Positions 26,681-35,737 of a stretch of DNA of 64,000 bases are shown piece after piece (the first letter of the stretch is position 1; every line of letters begins with the position of its first letter). Below the pieces are notes generated by a model. That model saw only the letters and a program-made list of their open reading frames with translations, did not search any database and was not told the DNA's origin. Made by a program: the position numbers and the translations under genes. The DNA is from Rudanella sp031411995 (lineage in GTDB: Bacteria; Bacteroidota; Bacteroidia; Cytophagales; Spirosomataceae). The stretch spans positions 124,001 through 188,000 of the forward strand of contig JANOCD010000047.1 in NCBI GenBank assembly GCA_031411995.1, written 5' to 3'.

Positions 26681-27799
26681 CTAAAGCCACCCCCGTCGGC
26701 GGAAATAAATTATTAAACCAGCGGTTATGGTAGCCATGCCGCCCAGCGTTATAAAATACCCGTTTCGGGTTTCGAGTTCGGGCATATACTTGAAGTTCAT
26801 ACCGTAAATTCCCACAATAAAGGTTAGGGGCATGAAAATGGCCGAGAAAATGGTGAGTGTTTTCATCACCGAGTTCATGCGGTTGCTCACCGAGGATAGA
26901 TACACATCCATTAGTCCGGGGATCAATTCGCGGTAGGAGTCGATTGTTTCGATAACCTGGGTAATGTGGTCATAGAGATCGCGGAGGTAGGGGAGTGTGC
27001 CGGGCTGAATCAGGGGGTTTTCTTCGCGGATCAACAGGCCAATCATATCGCGCAGGGGCCAGACAACCCGCCGGGTATTGGCCAATTCGCGTTTCAGCGT
27101 GTAGAGTTCAGTTAGTGTTTGCTGCCGAAGGCTGTTGCTGTTGCGGGATGGTCCATCGGTCTGCTCCAGAACAATCTGATCTTCGAGCGTATCTAATTGA
27201 CCACTAATAAAATCCAGTATTTCAAAATAGCGATCCACAACCAGGTCCATCAGCGAATAAAGCAAATAATCGGCTCCATTGTGCCGGGTTTTCCCCGCCG
27301 AGGCTTTAATTCGATCCAGCACCGGCGTAAAAATATCGGTGGTACGTTCCTCTTGAAATGACACCAAAAAATTGGTGCCTAGCGCAAAACTGACGTGTTC
27401 CGAGTCGATCTCTTTAAGCTGATCATTACAGTGCAGCATCTTCAGGGTCACGAACAGAATCCGCTCGTCATAGACTTCGAGTTTCGGCTTTTGTTCGGTG
27501 TTCACCACATCTTCGAGCAAAAGCGGGTGCAGCCCATATTGCCGACCAATGGTCTCGATCACCTGCGACTGATGAATGCCATCGACATCGAGCCACGTAA
27601 CATAATCAACTTCTGTATTGGGCAACCGACAACTACTCAGCCGCCCCGAATCGTCGATCCGGTAGTTGCTGACATTGTATTCGATGCGGGCCAATCGGGT
27701 GGCGTGTTCCACCTCGCGACCCACGTAGGTGACGGTTCCGGGCGAGGTGCCCGCTTTTTTTTGGACTGCTTTATAATGACGACGGCTCATAAGGGGCAA
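26681..27799 (-). CDS. corA: CorA-type magnesium/cobalt transporter
   Basis: Inner-membrane divalent cation channel of 372 residues. It has a large N-terminal cytoplasmic alpha/beta domain, a long stalk helix (LTELYTLKRELANTRRVVWPLRDM) and two C-terminal TMs. The signature GMN stands at about residues 333-335 at the end of TM1 (FIVGIYGMNF), and the C-terminus is basic (YFRRRGWL). The start may be M1 (27799) or M4 (27790); the first residues are poorly conserved in this family. It is followed on the same strand by the MurF-Alr gene after a heptamer repeat. The plus-strand lipoprotein gene is divergent. Confidence 0.95.
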   Translation of the reverse strand: MPLMSRRHYKAVQKKAGTSPGTVTYVGREVEHATRLARIEYNVSNYRIDDSGRLSSCRLPNTEVDYVTWLDVDGIHQSQVIETIGRQYGLHPLLLEDVVNTEQKPKLEVYDERILFVTLKMLHCNDQLKEIDSEHVSFALGTNFLVSFQEERTTDIFTPVLDRIKASAGKTRHNGADYLLYSLMDLVVDRYFEILDFISGQLDTLEDQIVLEQTDGPSRNSNSLRQQTLTELYTLKRELANTRRVVWPLRDMIGLLIREENPLIQPGTLPYLRDLYDHITQVIETIDSYRELIPGLMDVYLSSVSNRMNSVMKTLTIFSAIFMPLTFIVGIYGMNFKYMPELETRNGYFITLGGMATITAGLIIYFRRRGWL

Positions 27800-27894
27800 A
27801 AATGAGCATTTGCGGGCGTAAAAAGCGAAACGTTAACTAATCTTTTCCCACCCAAGTTTGTCATACGACCAAATCTCGTTACCTTCCTAATCGT

Positions 27895-29025
27895 ATGAAA
27901 TGCCTGCTCACCTTCGCCCTATCCGTTGTGCTGCTCACGGCTTGTAGCAGTGGCAAAACCGCCCTTCGTCAGGGCGACTTCGATGATGCCGTGGCCAAAG
28001 CCGCCAATCGGTTTGCCCGTAAACCCGACCATAAACACGCCCGGTTTGTGCTCGAAGAAGCCTTTCAATTAGCCTATAACCGCCATCAGCAAACGATTCA
28101 GGCCGTTGGCCGGAGTCAGGAGCCATTTCGGTGGGAACGGGCCGTGACAGCCTACACGCAACTCCAAAAAACCACCGACATTGCCCGTCGGTCGGGTTTG
28201 GACTGGGCCAATAAATACCCGGCAAGCTACGCCCAAAACCTGGCCGAAGTACGCACGTTGGCCGCTGCCGACCGCTACGAAGCCGCTGAACAGGCTTTTC
28301 CGTATCACCAGCAAAACCTACAGGCGGCCCGCGATGCCTTTGATCAGTATCAACGGGCCAACGCCTGGGTCCAGAACTACCGCGATGCCTGCGCCAAAGC
28401 CGAAACGGTGTTGCCTTATGCCATTTTGCGCGTGGTGGTGGAGCCGCTCACGCCCTCAAGGGAACTCGACAGGTCGGAGACGCGCGATTTGCAAAGTGAG
28501 GTTTTCCGGCGCGTGGGTCAGCGGTCCTCTCCCTCGCCCCTGTCGCGCATCTATATGGCCGACCCCGAAGCGGGCGAAGGGTTTCCCATTCACCAAACGG
28601 TTCAGATGGTTGTGAGCAACTACAGCCCATTGCGCGACAATACGAGCAGCAGTTGCCAAACCGTGGAGAGTGATGAAACGTATGTGGTAGGCAAGAAAAA
28701 GATAAACGATACCACCGAGGTGGAGATCCGAGAAAAGGTGAAGGGAACACTGACCACCTACCGGCGCGACGTGACCGCCCACATGGCCCTCCGCATTCAG
28801 GCCATCGACCGGGCGAGTGGGGCCGTTGTCTGGAACGACGAGTTGAGCCGCTCCTGCGATTGGCACACGGAATGGCAAACCTTCACGGGCGACACTCGGG
28901 CGTTGAATGGTCACACGCTGTCAACTGCCAGTATTTTAGTACCTTCGGCCTGGCGTTTTTTCGATGACCTGACCGACGGAATTGCCGCCGACATCAAGTC
29001 CGAACTCCGCCATCGATATGACTGA
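27895..29025 (+). CDS. Lipoprotein of unknown function (helical repeat-like)
   Basis: Exported lipoprotein of 376 residues: signal peptide with lipobox LTAC at residues 14-17, then SSGK. The first half is rich in Ala, Arg and aromatic residues in a pattern like TPR helices (ALRQGDFDDAVAKAANRFARKPDHKHARFVLEEAF). The second half contains beta-rich segments with an embedded charged loop (KKKINDTTEVEIREKVKG). I do not recognise a named family. A TTTG at 27857-27860 and TACCTTCC at 27880 with a 19-nt spacer may be its promoter. The stop overlaps the start of the DNA glycosylase gene by 8 bp, suggesting co-expression, although a functional link is not obvious. Confidence 0.78.
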   Translation: MKCLLTFALSVVLLTACSSGKTALRQGDFDDAVAKAANRFARKPDHKHARFVLEEAFQLAYNRHQQTIQAVGRSQEPFRWERAVTAYTQLQKTTDIARRSGLDWANKYPASYAQNLAEVRTLAAADRYEAAEQAFPYHQQNLQAARDAFDQYQRANAWVQNYRDACAKAETVLPYAILRVVVEPLTPSRELDRSETRDLQSEVFRRVGQRSSPSPLSRIYMADPEAGEGFPIHQTVQMVVSNYSPLRDNTSSSCQTVESDETYVVGKKKINDTTEVEIREKVKGTLTTYRRDVTAHMALRIQAIDRASGAVVWNDELSRSCDWHTEWQTFTGDTRALNGHTLSTASILVPSAWRFFDDLTDGIAADIKSELRHRYD

Positions 29026-29650
29026 ACCTGACCACAGCCCCGTGCTTGCCCACCTCGCGCAAGACCCCATCATGGGGCAAATTATTGCCCAAACGCCCCT
29101 GCTCAAATCCGTCGTTAATCACTGGGAAGACGATGTTTACTTGGCTCTCCTGGAAAGTATTGTCTCGCAGCAGATTTCGGTGAAAGCGGCCGATGCCATT
29201 TTTCGGCGGTTCCGGTTGCTGTTTTCCGAAACGGCCGAAGCCGAGGGCTACCCCGACCCGGCGCGTCTGTTGGCGAAAACAACCGGGGATTTACGGAGTG
29301 CAGGTTTGTCGTTCCAGAAAATAAATTACCTGCAAAGCGTGGCCACGTTCACACTGGAAAACCGGATGGACCGGCCCTTCTTCGATGTGCTGACCGACGA
29401 GGAAATTGTGCAATACCTGATTCCCATCAAGGGCGTGGGCCGCTGGACAGTCGAAATGCTGCTGATGTTTGTGCTCGACCGCCCCGACGTGTTCCCGGTT
29501 GACGATCTGGTGATTCGCCAGAAAATTGTGCGAGCCTATGGTCTCACCGAAACGGGCCGCCCATTGATCAAACAGCTCCACGCAATCGCCGAAGCCTGGC
29601 GACCGCACCGCACTCTGGCCTGCCGGTATTTATGGCGGTGGAAACCATGA
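29018..29650 (+). CDS. DNA-3-methyladenine glycosylase II-like (HhH-GPD family)
   Basis: Base-excision repair glycosylase of 210 residues that removes alkylated purines. The helix-hairpin-helix is LIPIKGVGRWTVEMLLMF, followed by the catalytic Asp in the segment VFPVDDLVIRQKI. The N-terminal SIVSQQISVKAADAIFRRF helix is typical of the AlkA superfamily. No Fe-S cysteines are present, unlike MutY/Nth. The ATG at 29018 (MTEPDHS) is preferred over the upstream frame start at 28982 because the latter lies fully inside the preceding gene. Length fits the short AlkA-type enzymes without the N-terminal TBP-like domain. It converges with the oxidoreductase gene across a 105-bp hairpin element. Confidence 0.92.
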   Translation: MTEPDHSPVLAHLAQDPIMGQIIAQTPLLKSVVNHWEDDVYLALLESIVSQQISVKAADAIFRRFRLLFSETAEAEGYPDPARLLAKTTGDLRSAGLSFQKINYLQSVATFTLENRMDRPFFDVLTDEEIVQYLIPIKGVGRWTVEMLLMFVLDRPDVFPVDDLVIRQKIVRAYGLTETGRPLIKQLHAIAEAWRPHRTLACRYLWRWKP

Positions 29651-29755
29651 GGATTTTGGATTTCGGATTGGGGATTTATTGCTGACGCATGACTGGCTTT
29701 CGCGTCAGCAATAAATCCGAACCGCGACGGCGGACCGTTCCCCAATCCGAAATCC
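29651..29755. repeat. Nested inverted-repeat element with heptamer arm between two stop codons
   Basis: The element fills exactly the gap between the stop codons of two convergent genes. The left arm starts with four GGATTnn heptamers (29651-29678). The outer arms 29658-29673 and 29740-29755 are 16-bp perfect complements. Inner arms 29674-29688 and 29702-29716 (ATTTATTGCTGACGC) are 15-bp perfect complements with a 13-nt loop. The right inner and outer arms are separated by 23 GC-rich bases. It probably ends transcription from both sides. Confidence 0.9.
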
Positions 29756-31126
29756 CTACACTTTCTTCGGATCAGGGTGCGTGTATCCTTTGCGATAGGG
29801 GCGTTCGAGCAGTTTGGTGGCTTCGGCATCACCTACCACAATCCGCTTTTGAGGGTCATACACCAGCGGGCGACCCAGTTTCATCGACATGTTGGCCAAA
29901 ATGCAACTGGACGTTGAAATATGTCCCTGCTCGATGTCGGCAATGGGCAAACCGCCTTTTTCGATGGCTTTGATGAAGTCGAGCATGTGGAGCCGGGTGG
30001 CCGGGGCCGCGTTCAGTTCGATGCGCTCTTCGGTGTTGTCTTCGGGGTATTTCTCCTTTTCATAGACCACGTCCATGTGGATCTTTTTGCCCTCCTTACC
30101 GTCGGGAACAAAATCATATTGCATGGTACTGGCCCACAGAGTTCCTTTGTCGCCGTAGAGCGTGAACGACCACGGATAATCGGGGTTGTTGGGAGTTCCC
30201 CAGGTGCGGTGTTGCCACACACAGTTCAGGTTATCATACTCAAACAGAGCCGATTGGGTATCGGCAATGTTCGACTTGCCTTCTTTCTGTACATAAATAC
30301 CTCCCGACGAACTAATGCGCTTGGGCCAGCCGAGGTTGAGCATCCACCGAACCGTGTCGAACATGTGTACGCACATGTCGCCCGTGATACCATTACCATA
30401 CTCCTGAAACGTGCGCCACCACCGAATGTGGGGCAGCCCGTCGTAGGGGCGGAGGGGTGCAGGTCCGGTCCAGGTTTCGTAGTCGAAAAAGGCTGGCACG
30501 GGTTCCACGGGTGGGTTTCCGTTGGCCCGCATGTGGAAGTAACAGCACATTTCGACATGCTTGATGTTGCCCAGCAAACCGGCATCCACAATGTTTTTCT
30601 TGGCGTCGATCAGGTGCGGGGTGCTTTTGCGCTGCGTACCCACCTGCACCACTTTGTTGTATTTTCGGGCAGCGGCCACCATGGCTTCGCCCTCCATAAC
30701 ATCCACGCTGATAGGCTTTTGCACATAAACGTGCGCTCCAGCTTTCACGCAGTCGATAGCCTGCAAAGCGTGCCAATGGTCGGGGGTGCCGATCAACACA
30801 ATGTCAAATTTGTTTTCGGCCAGCATCTTTTTGTAGTCGCCATACTGTTTTGGCTTCTGCTTGTTATGCTGGCGGGTAGCGACAAGGTCAGCCGCTTTTT
30901 CGAGTATGTTTTTATCGGGGTCGCAGAGGGCGATCACCTCGACGGGGGCCACCTGAATCAGGCGGAACAAATCGCTTTTTCCGTACCAGCCGGTGCCAAT
31001 CAGGCCCACCCGGTAGGTTTTGTCTGCCGCGCTGAAAGGCATTGCCGTTGCGCCTATGGAAGAAAGGGCCAACGAGGCCGCCGTACCCTGAAGAAATTGC
31101 CGACGATTGATCGAAAATTGACGCAT
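29756..31126 (-). CDS. Gfo/Idh/MocA-family oxidoreductase with Tat signal
   Basis: NAD(P)-dependent sugar dehydrogenase-like protein of 456 residues. It begins with a twin-arginine signal (NRRQFLQG) and a hydrophobic region to about residue 33, so it is exported folded with its cofactor. The Rossmann motif GLIGTGWYGKSDL is at about 41-53, and the cofactor-site motif that is usually EKP reads VQKPIS here. HWHALQAIDC precedes it. The C-terminal domain contains the conserved-looking GDMCVHMFDTVRWML. Such Tat-exported members are common in Bacteroidota and Planctomycetes that degrade polysaccharides, but the substrate is not readable. It is the only gene of its transcription unit here. Confidence 0.92.
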   Translation of the reverse strand: MRQFSINRRQFLQGTAASLALSSIGATAMPFSAADKTYRVGLIGTGWYGKSDLFRLIQVAPVEVIALCDPDKNILEKAADLVATRQHNKQKPKQYGDYKKMLAENKFDIVLIGTPDHWHALQAIDCVKAGAHVYVQKPISVDVMEGEAMVAAARKYNKVVQVGTQRKSTPHLIDAKKNIVDAGLLGNIKHVEMCCYFHMRANGNPPVEPVPAFFDYETWTGPAPLRPYDGLPHIRWWRTFQEYGNGITGDMCVHMFDTVRWMLNLGWPKRISSSGGIYVQKEGKSNIADTQSALFEYDNLNCVWQHRTWGTPNNPDYPWSFTLYGDKGTLWASTMQYDFVPDGKEGKKIHMDVVYEKEKYPEDNTEERIELNAAPATRLHMLDFIKAIEKGGLPIADIEQGHISTSSCILANMSMKLGRPLVYDPQKRIVVGDAEATKLLERPYRKGYTHPDPKKV

Positions 31127-31191
31127 AGAGAGTTAAGAATAGGTAAAAACTGTACCTTCAAAAGCCGGATCGGTTTTCCCTATACTGCACT

Positions 31192-32571
31192 ATGATAACT
31201 TCCTTCATCACAACTTCCATTTTCGACCTGTTCAAGATTGGGCCAGGGCCATCCAGTTCGCACACCATTGGCCCCATGAAAGCCAGTTTCGATTTTCGGC
31301 AGCGGGCCACCCAACTCCCCACCGAAACGCTGGGCCTGGCTACCGACATTCATGTCTATCTGTATGGCTCGTTGAGTGCCACCGGCAAAGGCCACGGCAC
31401 CGACCGGGCTGTGGTGGCCGGGCTGCTGGGCTGGCAACCCGAAACCACCGACCCCGACCAACTGCTGGCTTTGTTGAAAGACCCGACTGTTTTATACCCC
31501 ATTGATCTGGGCGAAAAAACCGTTCAACTTGGCCCTCAACACATCCATTTTGAGCGCAAAAAGTATGAGAGTCCCTACGCCAACACAATGGTGCTGCGGC
31601 TGACCGATGCCGCCCAAAACACGCTGACCGAACAGGAATATTACTCGATTGGGGGCGGTTTCGTGATCCGAAAAGGCGAACCCGAAGCCAAATTCGACGG
31701 GTCTGCCTTGCCCTATCCGTACCAGAGTATGAAGGAGTTGAAAGCCCATTTGACCAAAAAAAAACTAACGCTGGAGCAACTGATGCTGGCCAACGAGCAG
31801 GCCATCACGGGGCAACCCGAAAAAGAAATAAACCGGCGCATCGACGGGCTTCTGGAGGCCATGCACCGGGCCGTTCGGCGGGGGCTGCGGCACAAAGGGG
31901 TGTTGCCGGGAAACATCCGGTTGCGCCGGAAAGCCCCCCATTTATACCAACACGCAAAAGGGTTGGCCCAAACGAGCGACAGCTTTCTGATCTTTCTAAA
32001 TGCTTACTGTTTAGCGGCTTCTGAAGAAAATGCCGCTGGAGGAATCGTGGTGACGGCCCCCACATCGGGCGCGTCGGGTGTGATTCCGGGGCTGACCTAT
32101 CTGGCTAAACATCATTTTCACTACGATAAACCTACGCTCCGTCGGGGGATGTGGGCGGCAGCCGCCATTGGCTTTTTGGTGAAACACAACGCCAGTATTT
32201 CGGGGGCCGAAATGGGGTGTATGGGCGAAATTGGTACGGCCTCGGCAATGGGCGGGGCCTTCCTGACCGAGTGCGCGGGTAAAACCATCGAAGCGGTGGA
32301 AGCAGCCGCCGAAATCGGCATCGAACACCACCTCGGCATGACCTGCGATCCCATCGGCGGCTATGTGCAGATTCCGTGCATCGAGCGCAACGCAATGGGT
32401 GCCGTGAAAGCCTACAACGCCTTTTTGCTGGCCACGGTTGGCACCCCGTCCAATCAGAAAATCTCCTTAGATGCCGTCATTAAAGTTATGAAAGCCACAG
32501 GCCGCGATATGTCAACCAAATACAAAGAAACCTCCGAAGCGGGCCTGGCCCTCAGCGCGACGGAATGCTAA
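31192..32571 (+). CDS. sdaA: L-serine ammonia-lyase (L-serine dehydratase, iron-sulfur type)
   Basis: Single-chain L-serine dehydratase of 459 residues that converts L-serine to pyruvate and ammonia. The N-terminal beta domain begins SIFDLFKIGPGPSSSHTIGPMKA. The alpha domain has the substrate/oxyanion region TAPTSGASGVIPG and the [4Fe-4S] ligands in GAEMGCMGEIG, TCDPIGGYVQIPCIERN. The ATG at 31192 precedes the conserved N-terminus by only eight residues. It is divergent from the Tat oxidoreductase and followed by the transporter gene 15 bp downstream, so it may be co-transcribed with it. Oxygen lability of the cluster is known for the family. Confidence 0.96.
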   Translation: MITSFITTSIFDLFKIGPGPSSSHTIGPMKASFDFRQRATQLPTETLGLATDIHVYLYGSLSATGKGHGTDRAVVAGLLGWQPETTDPDQLLALLKDPTVLYPIDLGEKTVQLGPQHIHFERKKYESPYANTMVLRLTDAAQNTLTEQEYYSIGGGFVIRKGEPEAKFDGSALPYPYQSMKELKAHLTKKKLTLEQLMLANEQAITGQPEKEINRRIDGLLEAMHRAVRRGLRHKGVLPGNIRLRRKAPHLYQHAKGLAQTSDSFLIFLNAYCLAASEENAAGGIVVTAPTSGASGVIPGLTYLAKHHFHYDKPTLRRGMWAAAAIGFLVKHNASISGAEMGCMGEIGTASAMGGAFLTECAGKTIEAVEAAAEIGIEHHLGMTCDPIGGYVQIPCIERNAMGAVKAYNAFLLATVGTPSNQKISLDAVIKVMKATGRDMSTKYKETSEAGLALSATEC

Positions 32572-32573
32572 CA

Positions 32574-32587
32574 GGATTTCGGATTTA
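32574..32587. repeat. Two GGATTTN heptamers at the start of the transporter gene
   Basis: GGATTTC and GGATTTA stand head to tail 2 nt after the sdaA stop, and the last A is the first base of the ATG at 32587. The unit is the same as in the hairpin element at 29651-29678. Confidence 0.5.
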
Positions 32588-33681
32588 TGGCTAATATCTA
32601 TACCCCGCGTCAACAGCGGATACTGCTGATTACCAGCCTTATGGTTATTGCCGGATTCATTATTTTCGGCTTGCGTCATTATGCCACGGCGTTTCTGGGG
32701 GCGGCTATTTTGTTCGTTGTTTTTCGTCCGTGGTTTCACAAACTGACCACCGAAAAGCACTGGAACAAACGATTGGTGACGGTGCTGCTGATGCTTTTTT
32801 CGCTGATCGTTATCATCATGCCCTTTGCGGTCCTGAGTGGGCTGCTGGTTGATCGAATCCAGGAATACGCCCGAAACCCCAACCAGATTCTGGACCTGGT
32901 GAAACAGTTGGAAAAAGTCACGGGCTTCAAAATCACGACGGAGCAAAACATCCGGCAGATGGTGACGCAGGGAGCTTCATTTGCCAGCCGTCAAGTGCCG
33001 CTGATCCTGGTTGGTACCCTCGATTTTATTGTGATTCTGGGTTTGCTCTATTTTGCCCTGTATTTCATGTTCATGGAGGAAAAAGCCTTCATGAAGGGCC
33101 TGCAACGCTATTTGCCCTTCGACCAAAAGACCTTGAACGAGTTGGGGGAGTCGCTCAAAAACAACACGAACGCCAACGTGCTGGGACAGGCCTTGGTGTC
33201 GTTGGTACAGGCGATTCTGACGGGCGTAACCCTCTGGATTTTTGGCACCCCCGACCCCGCCTTCTGGGGAATGATCGCGTTTTTTATGGCGTTTATCCCG
33301 ATTCTGGGAACGCCCCTGGTCTGGGGGCCTGCCGCCCTCATTAAGTTTTCGCAGGGTGCCACGGGAGAGGGGCTGGGCATTTTGCTGGTGGGCGTGATCG
33401 TGATTATCAACATCGACAACCTGCTTCGGATTATGCTGGCCAAAAAAATGGGCGATGTTCACCCGCTCATCACCCTCACGGGCATTGTGCTGGGGGTGCC
33501 GATCTTTGGTATTCTTGGTTTGGTGGTCGGGCCGCTTCTGCTGTCCTATTTCATCGTCCTGATGCATGTTTTCGAGCGGCAAAACAGGCAGCAGCGGGTG
33601 GAGGTTGTCGCTGACGAATCACCGATAAAAGACCGTGCTTCCGGGAAAGGTATAAATAGTACGGGACAGACGAATGATTAA
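32587..33681 (+). CDS. AI-2E/PerM-family membrane transporter
   Basis: Polytopic inner-membrane protein of 364 residues of the AI-2 exporter/PerM family. It has about eight hydrophobic segments: two at the N-terminus (ILLITSLMVIAGFIIFGL and the next), one around VTVLLMLFSLIVIIMPFAVL, one near LDFIVILGLLYFALYFMF, then several in the C-terminal half including IAFFMAFIPILGTPLVWGPAALI and ITLTGIVLGVPIFGILGLVVGPLLL. The soluble insert (EYARNPNQILDLVKQLEKVTGFKITTEQN) is typical. The transported substrate is unknown; members include ion antiporters and signal exporters. The stop overlaps an ATG of the next frame (TAATG). Confidence 0.9.
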   Translation: MANIYTPRQQRILLITSLMVIAGFIIFGLRHYATAFLGAAILFVVFRPWFHKLTTEKHWNKRLVTVLLMLFSLIVIIMPFAVLSGLLVDRIQEYARNPNQILDLVKQLEKVTGFKITTEQNIRQMVTQGASFASRQVPLILVGTLDFIVILGLLYFALYFMFMEEKAFMKGLQRYLPFDQKTLNELGESLKNNTNANVLGQALVSLVQAILTGVTLWIFGTPDPAFWGMIAFFMAFIPILGTPLVWGPAALIKFSQGATGEGLGILLVGVIVIINIDNLLRIMLAKKMGDVHPLITLTGIVLGVPIFGILGLVVGPLLLSYFIVLMHVFERQNRQQRVEVVADESPIKDRASGKGINSTGQTND

Positions 33682-33695
33682 TGGTGACGAAGGGT

Positions 33696-33703
33696 TATTT
33701 TTG
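33696..33703 (+). promoter_or_regulatory. -7 box TATTTTTG upstream of the sterol-desaturase-family gene
   Basis: Full match to TAnnTTTG, 32 nt before the ATG at 33735. Its presence after 33681 argues for the downstream start codon and for an internal promoter. Confidence 0.4.
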
Positions 33704-33734
33704 TTTTTATTGGAGAAAAAACCAGAATATACCT

Positions 33735-34586
33735 ATGGAACGCCTTGTGCATTATTTTGAAACGATTCCTTCTTCACACCGGAGCTTGATACTGATTGGA
33801 GGAATCACTTTTTTCTGGCTTATTGAAAGTGCTGTCCCCTTGTTTCGGTTTGGATACAATAAAACCCGCCACGCCGGGATCAATTTTTTCTTTACTTTGA
33901 CCACCATCATCGTCAATTTCGGACTGGCATTCATCCTTGTAAAGAGTAGCCAATGGGTTGTGGCGGAGGGCTTTGGTCTGTTGCAATGGGTCACATTGCC
34001 CCTCTGGGCCACCGTTCTGGTTGGGTTGTTGCTGCTCGATTTGATTGGTGCCTGGCTGGCCCACTGGACCGAACATCATGTGAAATGGATGTGGCAATTC
34101 CACGCGGTTCACCATTCCGATCATCATGTGGACACCACCACCGCTAACCGCCACCACCCCGGCGAGAGTGTGATTCGGTTTGTGTTTACCCTCGCGGCTG
34201 TTGTGATCATGGGTGCGCCCATGTGGCTGGTGTTTCTCTACCAGGCTCTGTCGGTGGTGTTATCGCAGTTCAATCACGCCAACATCGAGCTGCCCCGCTG
34301 GGCCGACCGCGTGCTGAACTGGTTTGTGGTGACTCCCAACATGCACCACGTTCACCACCATTATGTACTTCCGTTATCGAACACTAACTACGGCAACATT
34401 TTCCCGTATTGGGACAAACTTTTCGGCACCTACGTAGCCGAGGAAGGCCGCAACCTGCACTATGGCCTCGACACCCATCCTGACCCCCACGAACACGCCC
34501 ACATCGGCGGCATCCTGAAAGCACCCTTCCAAAAATACCGCGCACCAGTAGGGGAGGAGAAGAAGGAACCTCTCGGAGTCGGATAG
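33735..34586 (+). CDS. Sterol desaturase / fatty-acid hydroxylase family membrane enzyme
   Basis: Integral membrane di-iron oxygenase of 283 residues. Four hydrophobic segments carry the family's His clusters: HWTEHH, HAVHHSDHHVD with NRHHPGE, and NMHHVHHHY. The C-terminus NTNYGNIFPYWDKLFGTYV is highly typical. Members hydroxylate or desaturate sterols, carotenoids, sphingolipids or alkylglycerols; which substrate applies is open. The ATG at 33735 (MERLVHYFETIP) is preferred to 33681 because of the -7 box between them, but the longer form cannot be excluded. It is the last ordinary gene before the cassette-like region. Confidence 0.92.
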   Translation: MERLVHYFETIPSSHRSLILIGGITFFWLIESAVPLFRFGYNKTRHAGINFFFTLTTIIVNFGLAFILVKSSQWVVAEGFGLLQWVTLPLWATVLVGLLLLDLIGAWLAHWTEHHVKWMWQFHAVHHSDHHVDTTTANRHHPGESVIRFVFTLAAVVIMGAPMWLVFLYQALSVVLSQFNHANIELPRWADRVLNWFVVTPNMHHVHHHYVLPLSNTNYGNIFPYWDKLFGTYVAEEGRNLHYGLDTHPDPHEHAHIGGILKAPFQKYRAPVGEEKKEPLGVG

Positions 34587-34598
34587 TTTATGGTTATG

Positions 34599-34639
34599 CA
34601 GAACTAAAAACAATTGATAGTCAATTTATTTTAGTTCTG
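34599..34639 (+). terminator. Long hairpin downstream of the desaturase gene
   Basis: Outer stem of 11 bp (CAGAACTAAAA with TTTTAGTTCTG) and inner stem AATTGA-TAG-TCAATT. It starts 13 nt after the stop at 34586. It may act as terminator or be the degenerate left end of the cassette array, since GTTGGGT follows at 34661-34667. There is no long T tract. Confidence 0.5.
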
Positions 34640-34660
34640 TGAGTTTGCGTACTTTTAGTT

Positions 34661-34840
34661 GTTGGGTGCAGGTCCATAAAATGCATATTCGGCGGGTCGC
34701 GGCTGACAGGTTGCATGGCTTTTAAAGCAACCTTTGGGCTTCCATTTCCGGGTTCCGGTGACAGGATGAACGCTCCGGCAGATTGGCTTTTACTAATTTG
34801 GCGGCTTCGGTCGACAGGCTATAATTCAGAACAAGAAGGT
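34661..34840 (+). repeat. Leading core GTTGGGT and three ~55-bp repeat units
   Basis: GTTGGGT at 34661-34667 corresponds to the right core of the other modules. The GACAGG of successive units begins at 34704, 34760 and 34813 (spacing 56 and 53). One unit contains GCTTCCATTTCCGGGTTCCGG before GACAGG, shared with the other intergenic regions. It leads to the first cassette gene without a recognisable promoter. Confidence 0.7.
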
Positions 34841-34872
34841 TAACAGGTGATGAAATTTATATTAAAGAATTT

Positions 34873-35556
34873 ATGATTTTTGATTCTGTTGTTTGGAAAG
34901 AAGATTTAAAAACTGAGTTGGAGAGTTTTCGGCACTTCCTTGATATTACTGAACTTAATTTTGACGCAGAGTATGAAGAGACTGAAGATTCAGAAGAGAG
35001 GGATATGTATGAAGTGGTATTTATAAAACTCCAAAAGTTTACCATTTACACTTCGATTGTGATTAGAAAGATGATAGAATCGAAAAGACTTTCAGACGAA
35101 CTCGAACAGATGAGTTTCCCGGTTTTAGTTCATCCAAAGATCATCGAAGATATTGTGAACAAGTATTCTTTAAGTGAAGGAATTGAGACTATATATGATT
35201 ATAATCAAAGCACTAAAAGCACGATCAACCTGAAGAAATTAACTGACATGTTAATTCACAGTTTCATATTTCAGCCAAAATTTGATTGGCACATTGATGA
35301 TGAATCTTTACCGGATGATGAAGCCGAATTTATTGCATCAAAAGTTTTAGGCTTTTATTTCAACTCAGATTGGTCTAAAGATAAACATCTCTACTGTATA
35401 GATTTAGATACATATTTTGAAATCATTGATACTGTCATAACAGATAGAGTAGTTTATTATTCGACCGATTCAAAAGGTAATGTTTTAGTAAAATCATTTC
35501 GTTCTGGTAAACGGCCAGATTTAGATGCCGAAAGCATGTCATACACCATTGGTTAG
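34873..35556 (+). CDS. Hypothetical acidic protein (first cassette gene)
   Basis: Soluble 227-residue protein that I do not recognise. It is rich in Asp/Glu (YEETEDSEERD, DDESLPDDEAEF) and aromatic residues, has no signal peptide or membrane segment and looks mainly alpha plus beta. Its DNA is much more AT-rich than the flanking core genes, which suggests horizontal origin. Position and composition match the other cassette genes, two of which look like immunity proteins, so an immunity or defence role is conceivable but unsupported. The next repeat module begins 24 bp after the stop. Confidence 0.75.
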   Translation: MIFDSVVWKEDLKTELESFRHFLDITELNFDAEYEETEDSEERDMYEVVFIKLQKFTIYTSIVIRKMIESKRLSDELEQMSFPVLVHPKIIEDIVNKYSLSEGIETIYDYNQSTKSTINLKKLTDMLIHSFIFQPKFDWHIDDESLPDDEAEFIASKVLGFYFNSDWSKDKHLYCIDLDTYFEIIDTVITDRVVYYSTDSKGNVLVKSFRSGKRPDLDAESMSYTIG

Positions 35557-35580
35557 CTCCAGCATTGGTAGCATTCCGGT

Positions 35581-35700
35581 GACAGGTTGCTCGCCCCGAA
35601 GGAAAGGTTCATCCCAACGAAGGTGAGGTTGTAAAGGTTGAAAGGTGCTCACATTCAGTCAAATATCTTGATCACCATCAGCCCTCACGGACGTTGGGTG
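35581..35700 (+). repeat. attC-like module 1 (about 120 bp)
   Basis: Begins GACAGG, then CTCG-CCCGAAGGA, and ends GTTGGGTG. The left core is TCCCAAC (35612-35618, first base deviates from RYYYAAC) and the right core is GTTGGGT (35693-35699). The inner boxes GTGAGG (35623-35628) and CCTCAC are complementary. Orientation: left core follows the gene, right core faces the next gene. Confidence 0.6.
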
Positions 35701-35737
35701 AACCGGCCAGGATGGGAGTCATGGGCGGGTTACGTGC

